Positions 1 to 10,200 of a stretch of DNA of 64,000 nucleotides are shown in pieces (within the stretch, counting starts at the first letter, position 1; each line of letters opens with the position of its first letter). Origin of the DNA: a virus; IMG/VR virus record IMGVR_UViG_3300032286_000710, positions 102,605 through 166,604 of that record. One strand, given 5' to 3'. Made by a program: the position numbers and the translations under genes. The notes below the pieces were generated by a model, which saw only the letters and a program-made list of their open reading frames with translations, made no database searches and was not told where the DNA came from.

Positions 1-568
1 CCCCGACCCAATCTAACTGTAAAGCAACCGCACTTGTAAATTTGGAAGTATTCCAAGCTTTATGATTGCCAACTAGAGTGAGAGATTCTGTGCAGTTACC
101 ATCTGTTGGAAGAGTATAGCTTATACTACTCACATACATACCACTCATTTGAACTTCTGCTGTAGCATTAGCAGCAGCATCAGCGATATGCTCAACAGTG
201 TCTGGGAAAACACCTAAATACACATTGCATCTTTGTTTTGATCTTGCTACTAGTGATAGTTTGCTGGCACTACTAAGTCCAGATTCTTGATCTACGCCAC
301 ATGTGGCAACATGATACATGAGTGGAAATCCGTCAAGCACCTTTTCTAGTGTAACTTCAACGTCTGGTACACCTTCGATATTTTCGTAAATATGGATCTG
401 ACCTAGTTCGAAAACTTGTTCTAGATTGAATGTTGTATTTAGGCCAATGCTTTGAACGCCATGTAAAGCCTGTACTCCCGTTGACATTGGCGTTAGAGTG
501 CCAGCGTTATCATATAGTGGCTCAATAGCGACCGCTTGGCAAGCGTAGAAGATTCTGTTGTTGGGCAT
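1..568 (-). CDS. Probable tail tube / virion structural protein (partial)
   Basis: The frame opens with ATG at 568 and runs off the left edge, so only about 189 N-terminal residues are visible. AGGAGAG lies a few bases upstream of the start, a strong ribosome binding site. The sequence has no signal peptide or membrane segment. It contains a stretch reading LEQVFELGQ then YENIEGVPDVEVTLEKVLDG, which resembles tail tube and other multimeric virion proteins of large phages. It is last in the visible late block, after neck-type genes, which fits a tail tube. The product name rests on resemblance and position, and the C-terminus is not seen. Confidence 0.6.
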   Translation of the reverse strand, partial: MPNNRIFYACQAVAIEPLYDNAGTLTPMSTGVQALHGVQSIGLNTTFNLEQVFELGQIHIYENIEGVPDVEVTLEKVLDGFPLMYHVATCGVDQESGLSSASKLSLVARSKQRCNVYLGVFPDTVEHIADAAANATAEVQMSGMYVSSISYTLPTDGNCTESLTLVGNHKAWNTSKFTSAVALQLDWVG

Positions 569-600
569 AATTCTCTCCTATTTTAAGATGGTAAGCTCTA

Positions 601-615
601 GTTACTTATACACTA
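601..615 (-). promoter_or_regulatory. Candidate late promoter (GTGTATAAGTAAC)
   Basis: Read on the minus strand this is TAGTGTATAAGTAAC, 33 bases before the start of the partial structural gene. It matches the GTGTATAATA/GTGTATATTA motif found before other late genes at 6.5, 15.8, 18.8 and 39.3 kb. No TTGACA box is present at the usual distance, which fits recognition by the phage sigma factor. Confidence 0.5.
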
Positions 616-618
616 AAT

Positions 619-1590
619 TTATACTGAAGTTTCAATTGTCTCAAGCGTCATCCTCACAATACCAGCATAGAAATTGCTATTTACTAGCTTCATATTTTGA
701 ACGCTAGAATTTTTTAATCTCAAACTCCCACGATAGTACTTATCTATTAAATCTGGGTATCTTAAAGCTCCAGAAACCGGAAATCCGTGATAATCTAGAG
801 GAAATGCGCCACTTCTGGCTATGTTATTACTATTAAACATGTATATAGTCTTCTCGTTTTGCAAAGAAATAATATCTACTAATTTATTTCTAGTATATTC
901 ATCCTCTGCCAAACAGTGGAAAAGTAAATCTGTTTCAACAAATTGACCACCCCCAAGCTGATATCCCCTCATTGTTCGACGGGGAACTACTTCTATAGCT
1001 ATTACTGGTAATTGAATCCTGGCCTCTGTTGGGAGTTCATATTTACCTTTATTTAATACATTAAAGTCAGTATTAAGATCTAATGATGAGTATTGAACTT
1101 CAGCCAGCCAAGGAAGGCTATTAGCATAAACTATATTGATGTACCTATAACTATACTCGGCTTTTACGATGCTGGATGTAGGAATAGGATTATTAAAGAT
1201 AATTCTACCATTAAAATAGTCTACTTTATGGGCATATGTGCCATTAGTGTTGGATGGGTAAAATGTATTGTTTACATAAACTCCAGAAATACCGGGAATT
1301 GAGTTATTATTTCCAACAATTGGAGAGGGAGTATAAGAAACCCCGCTTTGCCATACCCAGTTTTGCCTAAAACTTTCCCAAGCCTTACCGCTAGGAAAGG
1401 AGGAATTGGAGGACATTCTAAGTTTACTATAATCTACACCTTCTGGAGAAAGTTCGCCAAGGGATACATTCATGTAGTTCCCTTTTTCTAAAAGCGACCA
1501 CTCCAAAAATTCAACTATATTATCTTGCAGTTCATTATTTAACGTACTGTCAAATACACTGTCAAATCCTTTAAGATTTAGATAGTTCAT
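619..1590 (-). CDS. Virion/tail structural protein, unknown family
   Basis: A 323-residue protein with no membrane segment, rich in Asn, Ser and aromatic residues, with beta-rich character. Its start overlaps the stop of the upstream gene by one base (TAATG), with AGGTG as ribosome binding site, so the two are translationally coupled. It sits between neck-type genes and the probable tail tube gene, suggesting a tail or tail-completion component. I do not recognise the family. Confidence 0.6.
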   Translation of the reverse strand: MNYLNLKGFDSVFDSTLNNELQDNIVEFLEWSLLEKGNYMNVSLGELSPEGVDYSKLRMSSNSSFPSGKAWESFRQNWVWQSGVSYTPSPIVGNNNSIPGISGVYVNNTFYPSNTNGTYAHKVDYFNGRIIFNNPIPTSSIVKAEYSYRYINIVYANSLPWLAEVQYSSLDLNTDFNVLNKGKYELPTEARIQLPVIAIEVVPRRTMRGYQLGGGQFVETDLLFHCLAEDEYTRNKLVDIISLQNEKTIYMFNSNNIARSGAFPLDYHGFPVSGALRYPDLIDKYYRGSLRLKNSSVQNMKLVNSNFYAGIVRMTLETIETSV

Positions 1591-2228
1591 TATGCACCTA
1601 GTATATTTTCAAAGATTTTAGCTATTTGTTTTTCTTGTTCACTGCCGGTTAAAGCGCGAGTTATAAAATTATTTTGATCTGTTCCAGAAAATTGTGGGGG
1701 TACTCTAAAAGAACCTCCCTCTTTCATGTTACCTAATCTAGATCGTCCCAAGCCAGTTTGTGGGTTGTATTCATATCCAACTACTATAATTTCATCTCCC
1801 CTATTTAATAACCAATCTAGCCAGTGTAAATCTCCATCTTTATAAATAGAATGACCTTGGGGGAGATTTAATAAATTAGCAAAATTGTCTGGTTGAATAT
1901 TAACTTCAATACCGCCACCCTTTAGTTTATTATTATATGGAACTACCGATATACTTGTTGAGCTTACTACCGAAGATATAATAGCATTAATTATAGAAGC
2001 TGCACTAATAGTTATGCCGAACTGACCAATCAAGGATGAAGTGCCTCCAGAAGATAAAGATTCCATTTCTGGTTGGCTTGATATCCAAGACGGTAATAAC
2101 AAATTTATTTCTTGAAGTATTTTAACTTTGCTAGATTTCATAGAAGCATTGAATTGAGTAGCTATAGCAGATAGTATATTATTTTCTATCTGATCAACTG
2201 ACTCAAGTAATTTGAGCGTAATGCTCAT
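1590..2228 (-). CDS. Putative neck / tail-completion protein
   Basis: This 212-residue protein has a helical N-terminus (about 1-45), a Gly/Ser/Ile-rich stretch (about 60-100), and a C-terminal region with the segment GDLHWLDWLLNRGDEIIVVGYEY. The position, after connector-type genes and before the tail gene, matches head-completion or tail-terminator proteins of myoviruses. The start overlaps the upstream stop by 4 bases (ATGA). The function is inferred from gene order only. Confidence 0.5.
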   Translation of the reverse strand: MSITLKLLESVDQIENNILSAIATQFNASMKSSKVKILQEINLLLPSWISSQPEMESLSSGGTSSLIGQFGITISAASIINAIISSVVSSTSISVVPYNNKLKGGGIEVNIQPDNFANLLNLPQGHSIYKDGDLHWLDWLLNRGDEIIVVGYEYNPQTGLGRSRLGNMKEGGSFRVPPQFSGTDQNNFITRALTGSEQEKQIAKIFENILGA

Positions 2229-2707
2229 ACTCTACTCCATAGACAAGAAAAATATCTAGTCTGCCTTAATCCCATGGGAATATGTTCGCCCATCCTTTGA
2301 AATCTCATCTCTTTATAGTCGGCTATATCTTTATGAACTATAAGGGCTTTTGCTTTTAAAATTTGCGGCAAATCTTTCATAAATCCGATGGTTTGAATTA
2401 CATTGTCTGGCACTTGGATAGCACCGGTTACATTAATCCATTCTTTTGGATTCCAGTATACTTTAAGTTTTATATCTGTTAAGACTTCTACCTCTTTAAT
2501 TATTTTATTGCTACGCTCATAGTCACCATCATGGAGTCTATGTACATTAATAGAATTTCTCTCTGGGATATTGTTCGTTGGAGTATAAACTATTTCTTCC
2601 ATCTTATCAATAGAAACCAGCTGGCAAGTTACCCCAAAAATATCAAAGGTAGAATCTATTACGTCGTAGTACTTTTCAAAAACGCTCTCTGGCACATTTA
2701 CTGGCAT
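2225..2707 (-). CDS. Putative head-completion / neck protein
   Basis: A 160-residue protein preceded by AGGTGACTT before the ATG. It is mixed alpha/beta, with no Cys cluster, signal peptide or membrane helix. Size and place in the late operon fit a head-closure or neck protein. The family is not recognised with confidence. Confidence 0.5.
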   Translation of the reverse strand: MPVNVPESVFEKYYDVIDSTFDIFGVTCQLVSIDKMEEIVYTPTNNIPERNSINVHRLHDGDYERSNKIIKEVEVLTDIKLKVYWNPKEWINVTGAIQVPDNVIQTIGFMKDLPQILKAKALIVHKDIADYKEMRFQRMGEHIPMGLRQTRYFSCLWSRV

Positions 2708-2714
2708 AAGTCAC

Positions 2715-3227
2715 CTATATTGTTAGATTGATAGCGTTTAGTTCTTCTAGTGTTGTAGACTCATTAATAGATTGTTTTAAAACAGCATATGAATTGCTTA
2801 AGGTAGCTCTGGCTTGACCGTATTGTAACATTAGTTGAGTAAACTCTAATAGCGATAAACCATGAGAATTGCCTTCAGTATCAACTATATATGATGGATC
2901 AGTAAGGCCAATATTGTTGGCTTCTTTAGCTAGTATGAATGCTCCAGTTAATAACGTAATGTCTTGAATATCTATACCTAGTTTATATCCGGCCTGAGTT
3001 GTCCAGCCAGATTTTACAGTTTGAGTCCAGAGTTGATCTAATTGTTTTAATTTTTCTATCTTAGCTTTATCTAAAGGCCAAGAAGCTATAATGTTTTCAA
3101 TCTGTTGTAACTGCTGTGATGATGGATTATTATCTTTTAAGTATTTTACAGTTATAATAGAATCAGCTTCTATAACAGTTAGAACGGGAATAATATTAGA
3201 AATTTTATTTAATAGAATATTTAACAT
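2715..3227 (-). CDS. Hypothetical late protein
   Basis: 170 residues, mostly helical, with N-terminal hydrophobic residues (MLNILLNKISNIIPVLTVI) that could form one weak membrane-associated helix but no clear signal peptidase site. It overlaps the end of the upstream fibre gene by 7 bases, so it is part of the same operon. The function is unknown; it may be an assembly partner of the preceding fibre. Confidence 0.5.
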   Translation of the reverse strand: MLNILLNKISNIIPVLTVIEADSIITVKYLKDNNPSSQQLQQIENIIASWPLDKAKIEKLKQLDQLWTQTVKSGWTTQAGYKLGIDIQDITLLTGAFILAKEANNIGLTDPSYIVDTEGNSHGLSLLEFTQLMLQYGQARATLSNSYAVLKQSINESTTLEELNAINLTI

Positions 3228-5023
3228 TCATATGTCCCCATTATACCATATTCGCCTTCGTATCTATTCAATAATACCAGCGGATTACCATCTGAACCTT
3301 TGTCTACGGGGAATAATTTAACATATCCAGACGGACTGTATGTTATTTTTGATATAAGGGTTTTATTCATAGTAACACCATAGCTATTGCCAATTGCGTC
3401 GGAATGCATTAAACCACTCGCTAAACTACCATAATAATAATTGCCCAATATGTCAGTACACTCTGCGTAATCGCCAGTTTCATCTTCTGGAACTATTCCG
3501 CATATATATGTACTCTCTTCAACACCATTTAAAAAACACCTGACTACTAATGACAAATCAATATTAGAATCAATCAAACCATTAACTACTTCTACTGGAT
3601 TAATTGGAATTTTATTCCAATATGAGTATGATGCTAGCCAACTTAAATTGGCTGATGATGATTTAGATGCTACTTGTCTAATTACTTTATTTTCTGAATT
3701 ATAAATCAATCTTTGCTTTGGTGTATCAGTAAATCTATGTGAACTATTTATTAGTGATGTTTTAACGGTTCCTAAGTATCTTGCTAAAGGATATCCATAT
3801 CCACCAGAGGGAGAACAATAAACACCCTTAATTTTAGAAATTGGATAAATTCTATATGAATTACCAGAATTTGGAACATATGACCCACCATCTTCGGTAT
3901 ATATATCTGTTTCATGCCCGAACCATCTTTTAGTATAAAATTTTAGTTTGCTATTTTCAATATAACCAAATACATCATGTATATTATCTGACTGTGGGGT
4001 AAAGGGTGACTGTTCCAAACTTGATGAGTTAGTAACTAAAACTCCGCTTCCAGAAACGCCATCAGAAAAATCAATAGTAGACCAAATAATTTTTCCAGAC
4101 TGTATAGATGGCAATGAGATGTAACTTCCATTATGTGGAGTAAAATATAACTGTGTACCAGATCCATCAAAAACGGACTGTGTGCTACTTAAAGACAGTC
4201 TTCCGTCATTTATACTTGCATTACCTATTTCTAAACTTTTTAAGTATACGCTAGATAAATCTGGTATATCTTCTACTGTTAATGGTCTAAAAACTGGATA
4301 GTTGGGACTACATGGTGGTGAACAGCCACTGGGAGGACCGGCAAAAAATGTTCCAGCATTTTGTTTTTTAAATAGTATATTTTGATTAACAACGCCACTT
4401 AGCTGTATTACAGAAGCAGAGTTAACATCAGTCTGGTTCATCTCAAAATGAGTTAATTGAGTTCCACCAACGTAGGATGATAATCCGTTATTACCGGACG
4501 GAAAAAATACTCCACTGTTACCAACAACAAAACCAGAAGCTTTAATATTAGAAGATGAGCTTGAACCACCAACATCTATTGATGCTGTAGGATTATTTTT
4601 ATTAATACCAATACGCCCGTTACCAGAATCTACTGTGAACTTATTACTGTATGATAAAGCATTAGAAGAATTCCAAAATGCTAAACCGCTACTTTGTGGA
4701 ACTGGAAACAGACCAGATGTACTAAACACAGCATTATTGGCTGGATAAGTAACATATATCTCTTTTAAGCCCTCGGTAAAGCTTACTAAGTTGTTACTAT
4801 TAGTACTCTTGATAGGAAATCTTTTGATCTGATTATTGGAAGATAAGTATAATCCAGAGCCGATTTCGTAGTTAGTGCCGTCAGTAACAGCATAGAACAA
4901 TTCGCCGCTGTTTGAATATACAGATGAGAATGAAGAAAATCCCTGTACAACTCCACTAAGAGAGAAGTTGCCAGTACCAATAGTATAGGTTCTTTCTTTT
5001 ATTCTATCGTATATATTTATCAT
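3221..5023 (-). CDS. Tail fibre / receptor-binding-type structural protein
   Basis: A 600-residue Ser/Gly/Asn-rich protein. Near residues 135-165 it contains a segment of the type GRIGINKNNPTASIDVGG, the short fibre repeat (GIGTxNPxxxLxV) also seen in the 1193-residue fibre at 25.7-29.3 kb. A glycine/proline-rich turn with GCSPPCSPNYP follows. No enzymatic motif is seen. It overlaps the upstream fibre gene by 4 bases. It probably forms a trimeric beta-structured fibre, but the attachment point on the virion cannot be told. Confidence 0.65.
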   Translation of the reverse strand: MINIYDRIKERTYTIGTGNFSLSGVVQGFSSFSSVYSNSGELFYAVTDGTNYEIGSGLYLSSNNQIKRFPIKSTNSNNLVSFTEGLKEIYVTYPANNAVFSTSGLFPVPQSSGLAFWNSSNALSYSNKFTVDSGNGRIGINKNNPTASIDVGGSSSSSNIKASGFVVGNSGVFFPSGNNGLSSYVGGTQLTHFEMNQTDVNSASVIQLSGVVNQNILFKKQNAGTFFAGPPSGCSPPCSPNYPVFRPLTVEDIPDLSSVYLKSLEIGNASINDGRLSLSSTQSVFDGSGTQLYFTPHNGSYISLPSIQSGKIIWSTIDFSDGVSGSGVLVTNSSSLEQSPFTPQSDNIHDVFGYIENSKLKFYTKRWFGHETDIYTEDGGSYVPNSGNSYRIYPISKIKGVYCSPSGGYGYPLARYLGTVKTSLINSSHRFTDTPKQRLIYNSENKVIRQVASKSSSANLSWLASYSYWNKIPINPVEVVNGLIDSNIDLSLVVRCFLNGVEESTYICGIVPEDETGDYAECTDILGNYYYGSLASGLMHSDAIGNSYGVTMNKTLISKITYSPSGYVKLFPVDKGSDGNPLVLLNRYEGEYGIMGTYEC

Positions 5024-5961
5024 GTTACGGTTACTGTAACGGGTGGACTACCAGAACCACCCGGTTCTGTACCGAATATTACCAAATCATTTAAGTCTGC
5101 ATCTACGTATTGACCGCCATCGTCTTGTACGTAGAAAGTTAATTTTCTTAATGAAGTGGCATCATTTCCAGATCTAAATGATAAACCAACTGTATTAGTT
5201 TGAAAATCAGTGCCATTTGTGGATGTGCCTCTAGCATTACTAGATCCAATAGCAGCATAATTATTGTCAGCTAAAATGCCAGAGTGGAATGTGATAGTAA
5301 ACTTACCAACTCCATCTTTATTTATACCAGAAACACCAAACGAATCTCTAACGACGGGAAGGCTATTAACTCCACTAGCATCAAAATTGATCCAAGCTTT
5401 TGCAACTCCACGGGCAGAACTCATACGAGATTTATCTTTTAAGAAAGTAAGTGATGTTCCACTACCAACATTAATAATTTCACCGGTAGAACTTACATAA
5501 CTAAACTGTAAGCCTCTATAACCATTATTGTTTGTTACATCAGCAGAGCCGCTGGAATTAATCCAGTTATTTCTCATACCTAAACTTCCTGTCATAGCTC
5601 TGCTACCATTAGATGTTAGGTATTGAGTATGTGGATCACCAGCACTTAAATCAGCTAAATTATTGTGAGATAAACCTTGTGGGCCGGGATAAGCAACATA
5701 CTGCATCCCACCACCATTAATGAAGTTAATACCAGAACCAACATATAGTGTACCACCATTATTTCCATCTTTTTGAAGTCTTACGTCATTTACAAATGGT
5801 GTTTCAGAATTGAAATTACCACTAGCCACAATTTGGTTTATAGAATCAACAGTGTCCACAATGCTGTTTCTAACATCGGCGGCTGAAATCATACCAGCAT
5901 TGTTATCTGGTATAACGCTACCAACATATGAAATTAAACCACTTTTTGATCTAACAGTCAT
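5020..5961 (-). CDS. Tail fibre-like structural protein
   Basis: 313 residues, preceded by a strong GGAGG site. The N-terminus (MTVRSKSGLISYVGSVIPDN) resembles that of the 1068-residue fibre (MILSKSQLVNNINSEISDQ...), and both share an 'I-S/A-A-x-D-I/V-R' plus 'I(V/I)DSI' pattern early on. This points to a common virion-docking domain. The rest is Ser/Gly-rich beta sequence. It is likely a fibre or a fibre-connecting module. Confidence 0.6.
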   Translation of the reverse strand: MTVRSKSGLISYVGSVIPDNNAGMISAADVRNSIVDTVDSINQIVASGNFNSETPFVNDVRLQKDGNNGGTLYVGSGINFINGGGMQYVAYPGPQGLSHNNLADLSAGDPHTQYLTSNGSRAMTGSLGMRNNWINSSGSADVTNNNGYRGLQFSYVSSTGEIINVGSGTSLTFLKDKSRMSSARGVAKAWINFDASGVNSLPVVRDSFGVSGINKDGVGKFTITFHSGILADNNYAAIGSSNARGTSTNGTDFQTNTVGLSFRSGNDATSLRKLTFYVQDDGGQYVDADLNDLVIFGTEPGGSGSPPVTVTVT

Positions 5962-5973
5962 CTTAATCCTCCA

Positions 5974-6492
5974 TTAATATCTGAAATAGCCGCCTCTAGA
6001 ATCATAATCACCGTGGGTTCTAACAACGTAGTCACTAGCTGGACTATAGGGGCCAAGAATGGCATGTCCAACTATGCTACCACCAGCACGGTAATCTAGT
6101 AGTAGTTTAGCATATTTATCAGAGAGGTCTTTGTATAAAACTGATAGGGTAGAGGCTACTCCCCTTAAGTCTATAGCAGAGGGTCCATCTTTGATAGAGA
6201 TTGCATTTGAAGCTTCGGTCTTTAGTTCACTACCAATTATAATACAAGCAGTTTTTAATGCAGTTAAATTAATAAAAGCATTATCTTTATCCCCAGCAGT
6301 TGGGTCTGGCGAAAGATCACCGTTGGCAATATCTATAAAATAAGAATTAGTAAAATCCGTTTCTATAGTTAGCATTTGTGCGCTAACGAGAATAGATGTT
6401 TCTATCCTATCATCAGAATATTTGTAATTAGATGGTTCTAGGTCATTGATTAAATGCCTGACCATTAACGGTATCTGGCTTCTCCAAGACAT
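5974..6492 (-). CDS. Putative head-tail connector protein (gp6-like)
   Basis: A 172-residue, largely alpha-helical protein. The opening (SQIPLMVRHLINDLEP) and the regular helices with LKTACIIIGSE at about 85-95 resemble DNA-packaging adaptor or connector proteins that dock under the portal. The C-terminus is Gly/Tyr/Arg-rich (RGGYFRY). A GTGTATATTA late motif lies 36 bases upstream, so this gene probably starts its own late transcript with the fibre and neck genes downstream. The assignment is moderate. Confidence 0.55.
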   Translation of the reverse strand: MSWRSQIPLMVRHLINDLEPSNYKYSDDRIETSILVSAQMLTIETDFTNSYFIDIANGDLSPDPTAGDKDNAFINLTALKTACIIIGSELKTEASNAISIKDGPSAIDLRGVASTLSVLYKDLSDKYAKLLLDYRAGGSIVGHAILGPYSPASDYVVRTHGDYDSRGGYFRY

Positions 6493-6527
6493 AAAAAGTC
6501 CCCGTTTTTGTTTTTTGGCTTCTCTAT

Positions 6528-6540
6528 GTAATATACACCA
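6528..6540 (-). promoter_or_regulatory. Candidate late promoter (GTGTATATTAC)
   Basis: The minus-strand sequence TGGTGTATATTACA lies about 40 bases before the connector gene start. It repeats the late motif seen at 15.79, 18.82 and 39.30 kb, without a canonical TTGACA box. Confidence 0.5.
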
Positions 6541-6543
6541 AAA

Positions 6544-7146
6544 CTAGATAGTATCTAGATCTTCGTCGTTTTCTGGAACCGGCTCATTTGCTAGCAATTT
6601 GCGGGATTTTTTAATGGCTCGACCCACCAATAACTTACCTAAAGCATCCATAAATGGAAGACCCCTTCTACTAGCCTCTTCACGAAGCCACCCAACCACA
6701 GTGTCCATATTTTGCTCACACCAATCATTTCCATGCTCATTCATTTCTAGGGCATGACGTTTACATGAGCAACTATCTGTCATTTGAATTCCAACACTTT
6801 TAATCATTTTAGAAAGAATAGTGCCGGGGTGATTGGGGTGTTCTTCTAAGGTCTTTGGGTAAAGTGAACGTATATATTTGGCAGGGTCATCGCCAAGCAT
6901 ACTTTCTATCTTTTGTTCAGCCTGAGATTTAGTCCAATCTCCAATTAAATCATAATCTGATCCACTCCAAATAACCATATTGATTGGTAAAGAAAGCATT
7001 TGGACAGAAATGGTCTTTGAAGTTGGATTATCCATAAAGATGAAGTTTAATTGATCAAATTTAACCTCTGGTGGATTAATAATCTTTCCAGAGTTATCTG
7101 AATATGGTGGGGGGTTAATAGTAATTTGATTTTTTAAAGTAATCAT
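6544..7146 (-). CDS. Hypothetical late protein with CxC-K/R motif
   Basis: 200 residues, start chosen on AAGGAAAATT directly before ATG. The central part carries a small Cys motif (DSCSCKRHALEMNEHG, then W and C) followed by an amphipathic helix and a charged, acidic C-terminus. The CxCxxR/K pattern recurs in the 88-residue early protein at 58.5 kb. The family is not recognised; it may be a structural or assembly protein given its position. Confidence 0.5.
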   Translation of the reverse strand: MITLKNQITINPPPYSDNSGKIINPPEVKFDQLNFIFMDNPTSKTISVQMLSLPINMVIWSGSDYDLIGDWTKSQAEQKIESMLGDDPAKYIRSLYPKTLEEHPNHPGTILSKMIKSVGIQMTDSCSCKRHALEMNEHGNDWCEQNMDTVVGWLREEASRRGLPFMDALGKLLVGRAIKKSRKLLANEPVPENDEDLDTI

Positions 7147-7215
7147 AATTTTCCTTTCATTTTAAAATGTACTCTACTATTATATAGTAGTTAGTATCAA
7201 GCTCCAAAACACTCA

Positions 7216-10200
7216 TTAACTAGCACAATCACAAGGTGAATTACCAATGTTAGACTGAGTAAAACCATCTAGAGTACAACATCTACATCTACCACCATAC
7301 TGATTGATGCACTCACCGTAAGTAATATCCCAAGTTTCTCCACCGCACCAAAGCTCACAATTGCTGTAAAATCCTTCTGGCGGGTCGCCAGTATAGTTAC
7401 ATGGAACCCATGAGCGGCCACCAAATACGGGATCTTCGTACCAACCCCGGAACTCTGGTTGGGAAATAGTACCGGCAGTCTTACAGGTTCCATTACAGCA
7501 TATTTCATTTGTAAAACATGTAGAATTACCACAAGGAATCTTGCATATTCTATAAACTCTTCCAGTAGCAGCATCTGTGATAGTAGAACAAACTTGACCG
7601 GGAGGACAGCAATTACCATCACAACAAGTATAATTAGCTGGACAACAATTACCTTCACAGCATGTTTCCCCAGCCTTACACTTATTTACACACTCATTAT
7701 TTACACATTGCAGACATTTCTCACTATTGCAGCATTGTCCTCCGCAGCAAGGAGCAACTTGCGCACATCTATCTACACAATTACCACTTATGCATTCTTG
7801 ACAAGTCGCAGCATTACACGGTGGATCACAAGGAACTGGTGGTGGATCGGGAGTAACTACGGGTATACAACTTCCAGCACTAGGTGGACAACACTGACCA
7901 CCAGTTAAACTCCATCCACATGGACAACAAGTTGGGGCTGAACTAGAACCTCCGACTTTACACAAGTTTGCAGTAGCACACGGGTCTATGGTTGGAGGGG
8001 CAGAAGTTGTTACAGCGGGAGTTGTTGTTACTTGTGATGTTGTAGTAGCTTGTGACGTAGTTGTGGCTGACGGAGTTGTAACAACAATGGGTGTAGTTGT
8101 GGCTTGTGGGGTTGTTGTAACTTGTGAAGTTGTGCTAGTACTAGTGCTTGTTGTGGTACTAGTAGTGGTGCTAGTAGTTGTAGTAACACATTCATAATAT
8201 TCACAATGTCTAGCATCGTATAATTTATTAATTGTGCCATTGCATTCTGTTGGAGGTTGTACCGCTATGCAACTTTTAGGATTACATATCCAATCAGCAA
8301 TACAGGTTCCATAAAAGTTCATTATTTTATCTGGAGGAATTACATCATTATTTTGATCATAACATGGGCCAGCTGGTTGATCTGGTTCTTTTGGGCAATA
8401 TAAATTAACATTACAATCTATATAAGAATTATCGCAAGTAGAAAATATTCTAAGTTTAACACTTGGTGGATTTCCAACAGATGCTGTTGATGGGATAACA
8501 ATATTAGTAGGATCATTAGATTCTGCCCCTATAGATATCTCATTTGGTCCAGATCCAACTATTGCCCGAACATTAGTATTTGCTGAAATACGAATAGTAA
8601 TGTTTGTGTTTGGACTATTTCCACCAATGCCCAATCCGTAATTTCCAGAAGGCGGTGGATCAGGACATGCTAGAGGCGCACAAGTTGTAGTAGCTCTAGG
8701 AGTTGTGGTAACAACTTGTCTGGTAGTTGTGGTAGTTGTATATGGGGGGTTACTTGTTGTACTAGTACTTGTGCTTGTAGAAGTACTAGTAGAAGTACTT
8801 GTGCTAGTTGTTGTGGAAGTACTTGTACTTGTTGTGGTAGTTGGATTTACTATGTCACATCCCAAACTGTATATACAATGTTTTATACAGAATTGATCAA
8901 AAAATTCTTCAATCAAACTGCCGCACAGTGGATATGTTGGCGGGCAAAAAGCTGGTCTACAAGTTGTGCTAGTAGATGTAGAAGTACTAGTACCAGTTGT
9001 AGAAGTTCCAGTAGTCGAGGTGCTAGTACTGGTACTGGTAGAAGTGCTTGTGCTAGTTCCTGTTGTAGAAGTACTAGTACTAGTGGAAGTACTTGTGCTG
9101 GTGGTCGTTGGAGCAATTGTTGTCGTTGTGGTTGTTGTAAATGGAATAGTAAAAGTTATTGTATTTGATAAAGTATCTAAAGATATTGGAGTATTTCCAA
9201 TTATGATAGTACCAGCTGGAAGATGAGATATAAAATAATCTAAAGCGTTAGATGACACAATTTGAGATGTTGTATTACCGTTAGAATCTTGAGTTACAAC
9301 TAAACATCCAATATTATCTTGATAATCTGTAGTTATTCTAATTATATAAGTGCCATCTGGCAAATTAGTAAAAGTATATGAGGGGTCTGTTGTTACAACC
9401 GGACTGCTCCAAGTTAATCCACCATCGCTAGATATTTCTATTATATATACTGGTGTTCCACCACCAGTTGTGCCACCGCCGGTTGGTAATTCCCATGTAA
9501 TTGTTCCACTATTAGGACTAGTTGGGGTTACTATAACATTAACAACTGGGCCGATTTGAACAGTATTAATAGTAAAACTATTACTATATCCATTAGTACC
9601 ATCAACGCTAGATACTATTCCAGTAATTCTGACTATGTATATTCCATCGGAAAGATCTTTTATAAGTTGACTATTCAATGCTGTTGTTGATATATTAGTC
9701 CAAGTCTGGCCGTTATTATTAGATATATCTACTCTATAAGAAGTACCACCACTAGAATCAAAAACGTCCCAAGTAACTAAAACGTCGTTTATATCGACAT
9801 GTTTAATCTGTATTCCAGTTATTGGGTCTAGTTTTCTGTCTTGTGGGCAAGGAACATCAATATTTTTAGATGATGGAGATAAGCTTATGCTTGGAGAACC
9901 ACCACAACAATTTAAATCGTAAGAACAAATACTTTTAATTGATACCAAAAGTTTTTTGTTAAATAGATTGGTTGCGATAGATTTACAATCTTGAACTACT
10001 ATTTTTTCGTCCTGTAATAAACTTATATTTTCAAATCCAAACACTGTATCAGATAAATACTGTTTTATGGAAACCTGTATAGAGTTTGTTAAGCTGACTG
10101 TAAGTGGGAACTTTTTATCCCAAAATATTTCAAGTCCAGTAATTACAATATTACCATTAATTTTACATTTTTCAGAAGTTGTTATAAATTCTTGACCATT